From Sphingobacteriales bacterium (GTDB lineage Bacteria; Bacteroidota; Bacteroidia; UKL13-3): a stretch of DNA of 64,000 nucleotides. Where the stretch lies: positions 49,273 through 113,272 of the forward strand of contig JAJTFA010000008.1 of NCBI GenBank assembly GCA_021299635.1, in the 5' to 3' direction. Below the pieces are notes generated by a model that saw nothing but the letters and a program-made list of their open reading frames with translations, was not told the origin of the DNA and did no database searches. The position numbers and the translations under genes are program-made. Positions 1 through 8,789 of this stretch are shown one piece after another. Position 1 is the stretch's first letter. The number at the start of each line of letters is the position of its first letter.

Positions 1-431
1 ATCTGCGACACATCAATATCTGTTACGCGGGGATCATCCGGCAGATTATCGGGCAGATCTTTTTTAGCTTTATCAACAGCATCTTTTACACGCTGCAATG
101 CCAAATCAACATTTTGGTCGGTATTGAATTCAACATTAACAATTGCAAAATCCTGCACAGAGTTGCTCTTTATTTTCTTTACTCCGGTAATGGTTTTCAG
201 CTGCTTTTCAAGCGGCTTGGTAACCAGTTGTTCCATATCCTTTGGGGAGGTTCCAGGATAGATGGTGGTGATGAGTATGCTTGGGAACTTAACTTCAGGA
301 AATTGCTCTTTGGGTAATCCGATATAGGAGAATAGGCCTGCCAGTGTTATGATAATGGTAAGTATGTAAATGCTTGTTTTATTATCAATTGACCAGCTTG
401 ACGGCTTAAATTCTTTTTCTAGGTCCTTCAT
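1..431 (-). CDS. RND efflux transporter permease, N-terminal part (cut by window edge)
   Basis: This open frame starts at an ATG on the minus strand (MKDLEKEFKPSSWSIDNKTS) and runs off the left edge, so only about 143 residues are visible and the ORF track misses it. It shows the first membrane helix (IYILTIIITLAGLFSYIGLP) followed by the periplasmic porter start (FPEVKFPSILITTIYPGTSP, then DMEQLVTKPLEKQL), a pattern typical of AcrB/CusA-family proton-driven pumps. It is the last visible gene of a tetR-tolC-adaptor-permease operon and begins 36 bp after the adaptor stop. It would export small molecules across both membranes with its partners. Substrate cannot be read from this fragment. Confidence 0.9.
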   Translation of the reverse strand, partial: MKDLEKEFKPSSWSIDNKTSIYILTIIITLAGLFSYIGLPKEQFPEVKFPSILITTIYPGTSPKDMEQLVTKPLEKQLKTITGVKKIKSNSVQDFAIVNVEFNTDQNVDLALQRVKDAVDKAKKDLPDNLPDDPRVTDIDVSQ

Positions 432-467
432 AAATTAGTTTTAACAAATGTGTTGGTATTGCCCTGA

Positions 468-1631
468 TTAAAATTTTATTGACTGATTTTCAGTAAGGTC
501 TTGAAACCCTGTTGTAATAAGTAAATCACCTTCAGTTAAACCACTCAGAATTTCTGCCTTATCATGATACATGGAGCCAACAACTACTTCCCGTTTTTGA
601 GCAATCGTTTTTGAGCCATTTTTCACTGCGACATACACCACTTCCTTGCCATCTAGTTTTTGTATGGTGTTAACCGGTACAATCATTGCATTGCTCTTCT
701 TATAATCTATAATCTTGATTTGAGTTACCATATTTGGTCGATAAACATTTTCTGAGGGTAGGTTAATTTCAATTCCGAATGTTCTGGTCATTGGGTGAAT
801 AACCTTTGCGGTATAACTCACGGTTGATTTAACATTTTTATTTATATCAGGGAAAAATAGCAGGGCCTCGTCTCCTTTTTTTACAGCACTGGCATAAGAT
901 TCAGATATGTCTGCTACTACTTTTAGTTTTCCAAAATTAACAACCCTGATGGCCGGTACCCCCGGAGCAGCTGTTTGACCGGTTTTGATGTATACTTCAT
1001 CAACGGTTCCTGCAATAGGAGCAATTACACGATACATTTTTTCCGTTTCAATCAATGAATTGAGTTGCTGCTCCAATGCTTCCTTATTGGTTTTTGCCTG
1101 AAGATATTGAATCTCGGTGCCAACTTTTTGCACCCAAAGATTTTTCTGTTTGTTATACAATTCTGTAGCCAGTCTCAGATTTGTTTTAAGACCTTCCATT
1201 TGTGCATCAATTATTTCATGTTCAATCTCAGCAAGTGTTTGTCCTTGTTTTACTTCATCGCCTGCTTTTACATAAACCTTATTAATGCTTCCAGCCATCT
1301 TAGCTGTGAGGGTTACATTTTCATCGCCCTCTACACTGCCTTGTACATCAATACTATGTTCAAAGATTTGAGGCAATAAAGGCGTAACAGCAATAAATTT
1401 CGATTTGCTGTCATCGGCTATTGCAGAATCTCCCATTTTAGCAATTTCAAGTTCAAGCGTCTTAATTTTATCTTCGATTGCTGCTTGTTCAGATTTAAGT
1501 TTTTCAATAGCAGCTTTCTTCTCCTGTAAAGTTGATTGGCCTTGGCCGCACGAGATAATGGCAGTAAGCGCTGCTAATCCTGCCAGCAGTACGAGTAAAT
1601 TTTTCATATATGTTTTATTAGATATTTGCAT
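468..1631 (-). CDS. RND efflux periplasmic adaptor (HlyD/AcrA family) lipoprotein
   Basis: A membrane fusion protein of 387 residues that would link the inner-membrane RND pump to the TolC-type outer membrane channel. The N-terminus is a lipoprotein signal ending in a lipobox near AIISCGQ. A coiled coil (about residues 30-60) precedes the biotinyl-lipoyl-like half (VYVKAGDEVKQGQTLAEIEH), an alpha hairpin, and the second lipoyl half (GTVDEVYIKTGQTAAPG), followed by beta-barrel and membrane-proximal domains. The first ATG gives MQISNKTYMKN; the ATG at residue 9 (position 1607) gives a more standard signal peptide and may be the true start. It lies 12 bp after tolC in the same operon. Confidence 0.92.
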   Translation of the reverse strand: MQISNKTYMKNLLVLLAGLAALTAIISCGQGQSTLQEKKAAIEKLKSEQAAIEDKIKTLELEIAKMGDSAIADDSKSKFIAVTPLLPQIFEHSIDVQGSVEGDENVTLTAKMAGSINKVYVKAGDEVKQGQTLAEIEHEIIDAQMEGLKTNLRLATELYNKQKNLWVQKVGTEIQYLQAKTNKEALEQQLNSLIETEKMYRVIAPIAGTVDEVYIKTGQTAAPGVPAIRVVNFGKLKVVADISESYASAVKKGDEALLFFPDINKNVKSTVSYTAKVIHPMTRTFGIEINLPSENVYRPNMVTQIKIIDYKKSNAMIVPVNTIQKLDGKEVVYVAVKNGSKTIAQKREVVVGSMYHDKAEILSGLTEGDLLITTGFQDLTENQSIKF

Positions 1632-1643
1632 AAGTTATGGTGG

Positions 1644-2972
1644 TTATTTGCCCAATGATTGTTCTAAATCTGTTTTTGCAACCAGCAGATCATAAATGGC
1701 ATTCAGGTAACCTGTTTGTGCTGTTTTTAAATCTGTTTCAGCTTGTGAAATTTCCAAGCTGGAGCCAACACCATTGCTAAATTTAATATTGACTTTATTA
1801 TAAATCTCTTCGGCCAGTTCCATGTTTTTCTTCTGTACTTTTATCTGTTCTTTAGCCCTCAGATATTTTGTTCTGTTGGAGAAGACTTCTGTTTCAATGG
1901 CGCTTTCAAACTGTGATTTCTGGTTTTGTGTCTTTTGAATATTAATTCTTGCCTGTTCGATTTGAGAGTTTTTCATAAATCCATCAAATATGGGCAGAGA
2001 TAGATTTAGCCCAATCTGGGTGCCAGGATAATATCGGTTGTTAAGTGAACCAAAATCTACGGCAAATGCATTTTGCTGATGTTGTGCAAATGCCACCAAT
2101 GATGGCGCATAACCAAACTGATAACGTTTCTTGTCTAATGTTTGCATTTTAATTTGCTGCTCCAGCATTTTATATTCAGGTCGGTTGGCATAAACAACTT
2201 TCTCTTCAGCAATTGCATCCGCATCGGCCAGATTTGAATAGATGTCTTGCATCTGATCCGTAACACTTATCTTTTGATTACCGGGGTAACCCATTTGCAG
2301 TTTAAGCAAGTAATAACAAATCTCTCGTGCATCTTGCAGTTTGCCAGATTGAAGTTTGGTGTTGGAATAAGCCAGTTCAATTCTGTCAACATCTGTTTTT
2401 TCTATCAGCCCATTTTTATATAAGGCTTTCAAATCGGAAAGAATCTTCTCCAGTGTTTGAATATTTTTATCAACCAGTTTGATATTTTCTTCTGTAATAA
2501 TCACCAGAAAATATGCTTTTGTTACATCAGAGGCAATCTGTTTATCTGTTCTTTCGCTATTGATGCGAGCCAACAAGGCATATTCTTTAGCAGCTTTAAG
2601 CCCCATAAGAAATGATCCGTCAAACAACAATTGGTTTGCGCTTAGTGTACCATTAACGGAGTAATCAATTCCCTGAGGAAATTCAACAGTTGGATTGGGC
2701 CCAAAAAAGCCCGGATTCTTAATACCTATGGTAGGAATTTGTGGTGTGTAAACAAAGCGTCCGCTTGCACTTACCTGAGGTAAGCCTATTGCTCGTATTT
2801 CATGAATTTTTTTTAGGGATGCCTTCTCATCAAGTTTGGCATTTTTTGCATTGGCATTATTTGCCTTTGCATATTCAATAGTCTGCTTGAGACTAAATGC
2901 ATTTTCTGATTGTGATACAGCATTTGTAAAAAAGCATAATAGTAAGAAGGTAGCTGGGAGGAATCTTTTCAT
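1644..2972 (-). CDS. TolC family outer membrane efflux protein
   Basis: A 442-residue TolC-like outer membrane channel with a cleavable signal peptide (LLCFFTNAVSQ). Two similar long helical halves typical of the OEP family are visible; the second contains the family-like stretch KFSNGVGSSLEISQAETDL near the C-terminus. It should trimerise and form the exit duct for the adaptor and RND pump encoded just downstream. It starts 12 bp after the tetR stop, so the two genes are almost certainly co-transcribed and repressed together. Length is normal for Bacteroidota TolC homologues. Substrate specificity is not visible. Confidence 0.93.
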   Translation of the reverse strand: MKRFLPATFLLLCFFTNAVSQSENAFSLKQTIEYAKANNANAKNAKLDEKASLKKIHEIRAIGLPQVSASGRFVYTPQIPTIGIKNPGFFGPNPTVEFPQGIDYSVNGTLSANQLLFDGSFLMGLKAAKEYALLARINSERTDKQIASDVTKAYFLVIITEENIKLVDKNIQTLEKILSDLKALYKNGLIEKTDVDRIELAYSNTKLQSGKLQDAREICYYLLKLQMGYPGNQKISVTDQMQDIYSNLADADAIAEEKVVYANRPEYKMLEQQIKMQTLDKKRYQFGYAPSLVAFAQHQQNAFAVDFGSLNNRYYPGTQIGLNLSLPIFDGFMKNSQIEQARINIQKTQNQKSQFESAIETEVFSNRTKYLRAKEQIKVQKKNMELAEEIYNKVNIKFSNGVGSSLEISQAETDLKTAQTGYLNAIYDLLVAKTDLEQSLGK

Positions 2973-2984
2973 ATAAAGTGTGAT

Positions 2985-3605
2985 TTACTTTCGGTGTGTT
3001 AATTTTTCTTCTAATAACTCTATTCCTTTAGGGGTGCAAATGGCACGTAAATGATACTTGGTCATTTCCAGATGAAGGGTTTTAAAATCCATTTCTTGCC
3101 TATCGTAGTGCTCAGGATCTGTAATAAACCCGATGAGGTAAACAAAAATCCTACATGTTATTTCAGGGTCAATTTCTTTTCGGTATAAGCCTTTTTTTCT
3201 TCCATTTTCCAGATTTTTAATCACCAGATTATAGATATGATTTTTTCTGTTTGCCTGGAGTTTATCCCATGCCGGTTTAAAATACTTTTTCAAATCAAAC
3301 ATGGCACTCGGGTTTAAGATTCGAATTGCATTGCCGATGAAATCTGAAATGGACAGCATGGCGCTTATCGGGTCTTCGCTATGCTCCATAAGTTCATCAC
3401 AATTACAGTTCATGTCGATAATCTGATGATCAACACAACGGTTAACCAAATCATACTTATCCTCAAAATGCTGATACAATGTTTTTTTTGATACTCCTAG
3501 CTCTCTGGAAATATCATCCATGGTAATACTTTTAAAGCCGTAACGCATAAAAAGCATTTTGGCTTCAAGTAAAATTTTGATCTTGATTTCCTGTTCTTTT
3601 ACCAT
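2985..3605 (-). CDS. TetR/AcrR family transcriptional regulator
   Basis: A 206-residue one-component regulator. The N-terminal helix-turn-helix is clear (MRYGFKSITMDDISRELGVS then KKTLYQHFEDKYDLV, residues 18-55); the remaining alpha-helical part is the ligand-binding and dimerisation domain, which is unlike its relatives and gives no clue to the ligand. It is the first gene of the efflux operon, so it probably represses its own promoter together with tolC, the adaptor and the pump. Repeats in front of it (3628-3680) overlap the predicted promoter and fit an autoregulatory operator. Confidence 0.92.
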   Translation of the reverse strand: MVKEQEIKIKILLEAKMLFMRYGFKSITMDDISRELGVSKKTLYQHFEDKYDLVNRCVDHQIIDMNCNCDELMEHSEDPISAMLSISDFIGNAIRILNPSAMFDLKKYFKPAWDKLQANRKNHIYNLVIKNLENGRKKGLYRKEIDPEITCRIFVYLIGFITDPEHYDRQEMDFKTLHLEMTKYHLRAICTPKGIELLEEKLTHRK

Positions 3606-3627
3606 GCATTGATTTTTATAGGCTGGC

Positions 3628-3680
3628 CAAAGATAAAAACTATTTTTACAATGGAAACTATTTTTATATTAAAAGTTTCC
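3628..3680 (-). promoter_or_regulatory. Candidate tetR promoter with overlapping operator repeats
   Basis: On the minus strand the motif TATCTTTG (3628-3635) matches the Bacteroidota -7 box TAnnTTTG exactly, with a weak TTTC upstream at about 18 bp. On the plus strand the 12-mer AAACTATTTTTA occurs twice (3637-3648 and 3655-3666), 18 bp apart, and the second copy is part of an inverted repeat GGAAACT...AGTTTCC (3653-3680). These repeats cover the space between and around the promoter boxes, where a TetR dimer would block polymerase. The operator role is inferred from position. Confidence 0.55.
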
Positions 3681-3776
3681 TAATTTTATTTTAATAAAAT
3701 TTAAAGCCACTTTTTGGTTTTGGCTTTCTGCATAGAAATGCGCTAATTGCAAGCACTTTAAACCATCCATTTAATC

Positions 3777-4400
3777 ATGACTAAGCCTTATTTAGTTGGT
3801 ATCACAGGTGGCAGTGCATCAGGTAAAACTCGTTTTCTTAAGGAGTTAGCTGCTTTATTTCATCAGAAAGAGGTATGCATACTCTCGCAGGATAATTATT
3901 ATAAACCGGCAATAAATCATGTGAGAGATGAAAACGGCCACATTAATTTTGATTTGCCTGAATGCATTGATCTGGATACATTTTATGCTGATATCATCTC
4001 ATTGGGTAAAGGTGAAACCGTTAAAAGAAGGGAGTATCGTTTTCAGCATGAACAGCAATTGGGAGATTGGATGGTTTTTAATCCGGCACCAATTATTATA
4101 GTGGAGGGTTTATTTATTTTTTACCGGCAGGATATTTTTAATCTGTTTGATTTAAAGATATTTATTGACGCACAAGATGAAATAAAACTAAATAGAAGAA
4201 TGAGCAGGGATACTGCTGAAAGAAATATTACAGCAGAGTTTGTCTTATATCAATGGGAAAACCATGTGATGCCAGCTTACCGGCAATTTTTGCTTCCTTA
4301 CAAAGAAAAAGCCGATATCGTTATTAATAATAACAACCATTTCCAAAATAGCCTGCGCGTGGTGGAAGATCACTTTAAGGTATGGCTTAAAAAATACTGA
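3777..4400 (+). CDS. udk: Uridine kinase
   Basis: A 207-residue P-loop kinase that phosphorylates uridine (and cytidine) to the monophosphate in pyrimidine salvage. The Walker A loop is VGITGGSASGKT at residues 7-18, followed by the family motif LSQDNYY, the NFDLPECID segment and IIVEGLFIF. The late RRMSRDTAERN stretch corresponds to the lid region. Length matches bacterial Udk. It is a plus-strand gene diverging from the efflux operon, and the next gene (secDF) has its own promoter, so it may be transcribed alone. A related phosphoribulokinase-like function is less likely given the length. Confidence 0.9.
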   Translation: MTKPYLVGITGGSASGKTRFLKELAALFHQKEVCILSQDNYYKPAINHVRDENGHINFDLPECIDLDTFYADIISLGKGETVKRREYRFQHEQQLGDWMVFNPAPIIIVEGLFIFYRQDIFNLFDLKIFIDAQDEIKLNRRMSRDTAERNITAEFVLYQWENHVMPAYRQFLLPYKEKADIVINNNNHFQNSLRVVEDHFKVWLKKY

Positions 4401-4450
4401 AATCCCATTAATGAGCTCATAATCAATATACAGGCTAATAATTGATGGAC

Positions 4451-4482
4451 TTTGCAAAATCTTTAGTCATCCCTTATATTTG
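4451..4482 (+). promoter_or_regulatory. Promoter of secDF, Bacteroidota type
   Basis: TTTG at 4451-4454 is followed after 20 bp by TATATTTG at 4475-4482, a full match to the phylum consensus TTTG-N19-21-TAnnTTTG used by the primary sigma factor. Transcription would start near 4489, giving a leader of about 58 nt before the secDF ATG at 4547. No Shine-Dalgarno sequence is seen in that leader, as expected in this phylum. Confidence 0.75.
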
Positions 4483-4546
4483 CCCGCTTTGTATTTTTAC
4501 AAAATTGTATAACCACTAACAAATCAGTTAATAATTAGAATATCAA

Positions 4547-7474
4547 ATGAAAAGTAAAGGAGCAGTAAAGTTATTTGCGATTGCTATGGCCGTTGTATCG
4601 GTATTTCAGCTTTCGTTCACATGGGTAACTTATCGAATTGAAAAAGAGGCAAAAGCGTTTGCCGAAGGTGATGTGATTAAAGAAAGAGCATATCTTGATT
4701 CTATTGCACGCGAACCTGTTTACAACCTAGGTTTTGCGGAGTATACCTATTTGCAATGCAAAGAGCGTGAGTTGAATCTGGGTCTGGATTTGCAAGGTGG
4801 TATGAATGTAACCCTAGAAGTTTCTCTTGGAGAAATGGTGCGTACATTAGCTAATAACAACCCTGATCCCGGATTTAATAAAGCAATTGAGCTTGCTGCA
4901 GAAAAAATGAAAACCAGCCAGGCTGATTATGTAACGTTATTTGGCGAGGCATATAAAGAAACTGTTCCTGAAGGTCGTTTGGCGGCAATTTTTGCTAATC
5001 AAACCAATAAAGATCGTATTAAAGTTAGCTCAACCAATGAAGAGGTGCTGGTTTATTTGCGTGAGGAAGCCAATCAGGCAATCGATCGTTCATTCCAGAT
5101 TTTACGAGCACGTATAGATAAATTTGGTGTAACACAGCCCAATATCCAGAAATTGGAGGGCAGTGGTCGTATCCTGGTTGAATTGCCGGGCGTTGATAAT
5201 CCTACCCGTGTGCGCAAACTATTACAAGGAAGCGCCAAACTTGAATTCTGGGAAACCTATGACAATGCCGAAGCATTTAAACATCTTTCTTCTGCCAATG
5301 ATATGTTAGCTAAGGTGATGAAATCAGAAGCAGGTACAAAATCTGACTCAACCAAAACCGATACTGCTGCAAGTGCCCTTGCAGGCTTGGCAAAGCCAAG
5401 TGCTATTAAGCCCGACTCAACTAAAAAAGATACTGCAAACAAGGAAAAAACATTTGAGGAATTTTCTGCCGAAAATCCATTGTTCGCTTACTTGCGCCCT
5501 TATGCCGATGAGAACAATATGCTTATCACTAAAGGCTCGGCTTGCGGAATTTCAATGGTTAAAGATACTGCTAAAATTAATGCCATGCTTAACCGTTTTG
5601 AGGTTAAGGCAGTGCTTCCTTCAACCATAAAATTCTTCTGGGCTTATAAAGGATTCGGAAATAATAACGAAGCTGTGGTATTGCATGCCGTAAAAGCCGG
5701 TAAAGATGGCAATCCGTCTTTGGAAGGCGATAAGATTACAGACGCAAGAAGAGATATTTCCCAATCAGGAGATATTGAAGTGGCAATGAATATGAATGCC
5801 GAAGGTGCCCGCATTTGGAAAAACCTTACCAAACAAAATATCGGTAAGAGCATTGCCATTGTATTGGATGATGTAGTTTATTCTGCACCAACTGTTCAAA
5901 ATGAAATACCCAATGGACGTTCATCTATCACTGGAAGCTTCACCAACGAAGAAGCTGCTGACTTAGCCAATATTCTAAAATCAGGAAAACTACCTGCACC
6001 GACCCGTATTGTGGAAGAAGCTGTTGTGGGGCCTACTTTGGGTGCTGAGTCTATCAGTCAGGGTTTATTGTCAATGCTTATTGCAACTATTGTTATTCTA
6101 ATCTTCATGGTCATTTATTATGGAAATTCAGGATACATCGCTGACTTTGCTGTATTGACAAATGTATTTTTTATTATAGGTGTGCTTGCCTCTCTTGGCG
6201 CAGCCCTAACTTTGCCGGGTATTGCGGGTATTGTGCTAACAATAGGCATGGCGGTTGATGCAAACGTGTTGATTAATGAACGTGTAAAAGAAGAATTGCT
6301 GAATGCCCGAAGTATTAAAAATGCAGTAGCAGATGGCTATGCGCACGCAAACTCATCTATCATAGATGCAAATTTAACCACTTTGATTGCCGGATTTGTT
6401 TTATATGTGTTTGGCACAGGACCTGTTCAAGGGTTTGCCATCACTCTTATCATTGGTATTCTTTCATCTATGTTTACGGCTGTGTTGTTATCTCGCGTAA
6501 TTACTGAGTGGAGATTGGAAAAAGGTGCTACAGTTCATTATGTTACTAACCTATCTAAAAATCTTTTCCAAAATCTGAATTATAAGTTTGTTGAGAATCG
6601 TAAGAAATTTTACATATTCTCTGGTATTATCATTATCGCAGGGGTTGTGTCTATTTTCACCAAAGGATTTACCCTTGGGGTTGATTTTAAGGGTGGCTGG
6701 ACTTATGTAGTGCAGTTTGAAAATGATCAGACCTCGTCTGATATTCGCGAGAAGCTAACAAGTGTATTTGGCTCTGCCCCGGAGGTAAAAACCTTTGGCG
6801 CAGGAAATAAATTTAAAATCACCACCACCTATATGATTAATGAAACGTCAGAAGGTGCCAGTGATATGGTGGAAACAAAATTAAACGAAGGTTTAGCCCC
6901 TATGGGTAAATCTCAGATATTGAGTTCAGCAAAAGTTGGACCTACCATTGCCAATGATATTAAAGTTGCTTCAATCTGGGCTGCTATCATTTCATTATTG
7001 GGTATCGGATTATACATTCTTATCCGTTTTCGCAAATGGCAATATGCTTTAGGCGCCATTATAGCATTAACTCATGATGTATTAATGATGCTAGGCTTCT
7101 ACTCAATCTTTGATGGCATTTTACCATTTACGATGGAGGTTGACCAGGCATTTATAGCCGCAGTTTTAACCATTATCGGTTTCTCTATTAATGATACGGT
7201 GGTGGTTTTCGACCGTATTCGTGAATTCCTTGGAACACACCATCATGAAAACAATAAGGGTAAGGTTATCAATGATGCACTGAATAATACACTAAACCGT
7301 ACTATTATAACATCATTAACCGTATTCTTGGTAGCATTGGTGCTGTTTATTTTCGGTGGTGAGGTAATCAAAGGCTTCACCTTTGCCTTGTTGGTGGGTA
7401 TAGTATTTGGTACATATTCCTCAATAGGTATTGCTACACCAATAGTAATTGACTTTGACAAAAAGAAAGAATAA
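4547..7474 (+). CDS. secDF: Fused protein translocase subunit SecDF
   Basis: A 975-residue fusion of SecD and SecF, the proton-driven accessory of the SecYEG translocon that pulls exported proteins through the inner membrane. SecD starts with one membrane helix, then the first periplasmic domain motif LGLDLQGGMNVTLEV (about 76-90), and a helix block beginning near LLSMLIATIVILIFMVIYYG. The SecF part begins with a helix near residue 695 followed by FTLGVDFKGGW, and ends with five further helices including the FSINDTVVVFDRIRE motif. A low-complexity insert rich in Asp, Ser, Thr and Lys (about residues 265-300) sits in the SecD periplasmic region. Fusion is normal in Bacteroidota. Confidence 0.97.
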   Translation: MKSKGAVKLFAIAMAVVSVFQLSFTWVTYRIEKEAKAFAEGDVIKERAYLDSIAREPVYNLGFAEYTYLQCKERELNLGLDLQGGMNVTLEVSLGEMVRTLANNNPDPGFNKAIELAAEKMKTSQADYVTLFGEAYKETVPEGRLAAIFANQTNKDRIKVSSTNEEVLVYLREEANQAIDRSFQILRARIDKFGVTQPNIQKLEGSGRILVELPGVDNPTRVRKLLQGSAKLEFWETYDNAEAFKHLSSANDMLAKVMKSEAGTKSDSTKTDTAASALAGLAKPSAIKPDSTKKDTANKEKTFEEFSAENPLFAYLRPYADENNMLITKGSACGISMVKDTAKINAMLNRFEVKAVLPSTIKFFWAYKGFGNNNEAVVLHAVKAGKDGNPSLEGDKITDARRDISQSGDIEVAMNMNAEGARIWKNLTKQNIGKSIAIVLDDVVYSAPTVQNEIPNGRSSITGSFTNEEAADLANILKSGKLPAPTRIVEEAVVGPTLGAESISQGLLSMLIATIVILIFMVIYYGNSGYIADFAVLTNVFFIIGVLASLGAALTLPGIAGIVLTIGMAVDANVLINERVKEELLNARSIKNAVADGYAHANSSIIDANLTTLIAGFVLYVFGTGPVQGFAITLIIGILSSMFTAVLLSRVITEWRLEKGATVHYVTNLSKNLFQNLNYKFVENRKKFYIFSGIIIIAGVVSIFTKGFTLGVDFKGGWTYVVQFENDQTSSDIREKLTSVFGSAPEVKTFGAGNKFKITTTYMINETSEGASDMVETKLNEGLAPMGKSQILSSAKVGPTIANDIKVASIWAAIISLLGIGLYILIRFRKWQYALGAIIALTHDVLMMLGFYSIFDGILPFTMEVDQAFIAAVLTIIGFSINDTVVVFDRIREFLGTHHHENNKGKVINDALNNTLNRTIITSLTVFLVALVLFIFGGEVIKGFTFALLVGIVFGTYSSIGIATPIVIDFDKKKE

Positions 7475-7499
7475 CAAGGCTCTTGGGCCACTATAATCG

Positions 7500-7530
7500 A
7501 AAAGGCTGCCCCAAGGGGTGGCCCTTTTGC
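7500..7530 (+). terminator. Intrinsic terminator after secDF
   Basis: The segment AAAAGGCTGCCCC-AA-GGGGTGGCCCTTTT forms a strong GC-rich hairpin with a few mismatches and a short T run, 25 bp after the secDF stop. It separates secDF from the exbB-like gene. Confidence 0.75.
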
Positions 7531-7607
7531 TTTCCACACATGTGCAGAACTATTAACAAATTACTTTTTATTCTGCTCTAATCTTGAACTGCTTATAGAA
7601 AGTAGTT

Positions 7608-8282
7608 ATGATTAATTTATTATTGCAGGCAACCGTTCAGGTTGTATCAACAGAACAAGAAGGTTTATCTGTGCTGGGATTGATATTAAAAGGCGGTTGG
7701 ATTATGGTTCCTATTCTGTTCCTTTCATTGGTTTCTGTTTTTCTGATGATTGAACGAAGTTTATTCATTAGCAAAGCCAGTAAAATCGATGTAAATCTCG
7801 TAAACAATGTGAAAGACTTGCTTCATAAAGAAGACATCAAAGGAGCTATGACCTACTGTGAGCGCATTGGTTCTCCTTTTGCTGTAATTGTTCATAAAGG
7901 ATTATCTCGATTGGGTTCTCCTATCCGCGATATTGAAAGCTCCATTGAAAATACAGCACGTGTGGAAGTTTATAAAATGGAGAAGAATGTGAATTTACTT
8001 GCTGCTATTGCTGCACTTGCCCCAATGTTTGGTTTCCTTGGAACGGTAATAGGTATGATTCGTGCCTTTTATGATATCTCTCTGGCAGATAATATCAGCA
8101 TTGGGGTTATTTCAAGTGGTATTTATGTGAAGATGATTACCTCTGCGGCTGGTCTGATTGTTGGTGTGGTTGCATACATTTTTTATACATACCTCAACAC
8201 ACGTATAGAGCGAGTAGTTAATAAAATGGAAGTAACAGCTATTGAGTTTATGGATATTCTGTATAAGCCTGTAGTAAAATGA
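7608..8282 (+). CDS. MotA/TolQ/ExbB family proton channel protein
   Basis: A 224-residue inner-membrane protein with three membrane segments: one near residues 30-48 (WIMVPILFLSLVSVFLMI) and two later ones (around AAIAALAPMFGFLGTVIGMI and ITSAAGLIVGVVAYIFYTYL). The segment GFLGTVIGM is the signature of the ExbB/TolQ family, which forms a proton channel with ExbD/TolR to energise outer-membrane work. The stop overlaps the start of the ExbD-like gene by 4 bp (ATGA), so the two are translationally coupled. No TonB or TolA gene is adjacent, so it cannot be decided whether this pair powers TonB-dependent uptake or a Tol-like process. Confidence 0.93.
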   Translation: MINLLLQATVQVVSTEQEGLSVLGLILKGGWIMVPILFLSLVSVFLMIERSLFISKASKIDVNLVNNVKDLLHKEDIKGAMTYCERIGSPFAVIVHKGLSRLGSPIRDIESSIENTARVEVYKMEKNVNLLAAIAALAPMFGFLGTVIGMIRAFYDISLADNISIGVISSGIYVKMITSAAGLIVGVVAYIFYTYLNTRIERVVNKMEVTAIEFMDILYKPVVK

Positions 8283-8686
8283 ATTTCAGAAAAAAGAAAT
8301 ATGTTCATGCAGAAGTGCAGGCAGGCGCATTGTCTGATATCTTGTTTTTTCTGATGCTGTTTTTTCTGATTATTTCAACGCTGGCCAGTCCTAATGCCAT
8401 TAAGTTATTGTTGCCCAAAGCCAAAACAGGTCAGTCTATTCCCAATCAGATTATCAATGTTTCTATTTCGGCTGATTTGAAATATTATATTGATAAAGGA
8501 GAAGTTACGCTGGAACAGCTTGAAGGTGCCATACTTGCTAAAGCCTCAACCCTTCAAAATCCTTCTATTGTGCTGCGCATGGATAAAAGTATTTCTGTTG
8601 AAAGCATGATATATGTAATTGATGTGTTGAACAGAGCAAAAGTACCGGTTGTTGTGGCAGTTGATAAACCTGCGGCAGGCCAGTAG
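8279..8686 (+). CDS. ExbD/TolR family biopolymer transport protein
   Basis: A 135-residue partner of the preceding channel protein. It has a short cytoplasmic N-terminus, a single membrane helix (ILFFLMLFFLIISTLASP) preceded by the conserved-position acidic residue in LSDILFF, and a periplasmic domain ending in the typical pattern VLRMDKSISVESMIYVIDVL. The membrane-embedded Asp is the proton-carrying residue in this family. The start codon overlaps the exbB-like stop. A weak hairpin (8684-8706) begins at its stop codon. Confidence 0.93.
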   Translation: MNFRKKKYVHAEVQAGALSDILFFLMLFFLIISTLASPNAIKLLLPKAKTGQSIPNQIINVSISADLKYYIDKGEVTLEQLEGAILAKASTLQNPSIVLRMDKSISVESMIYVIDVLNRAKVPVVVAVDKPAAGQ

Positions 8687-8789
8687 CATAGCTGTGCAAT
8701 ATGCTATACATCTCTCTCTTAGTCTGAATAAATAAGCCATCGATTCACCTCTTTTAATTTGTTATTTGCAATTGAAAAAATTCATACGC

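Noticed and set aside
1065-1379. 104-residue plus-strand frame opposite the efflux adaptor
   Set aside because: The adaptor is a clear family match on the other strand; this frame is a shadow.
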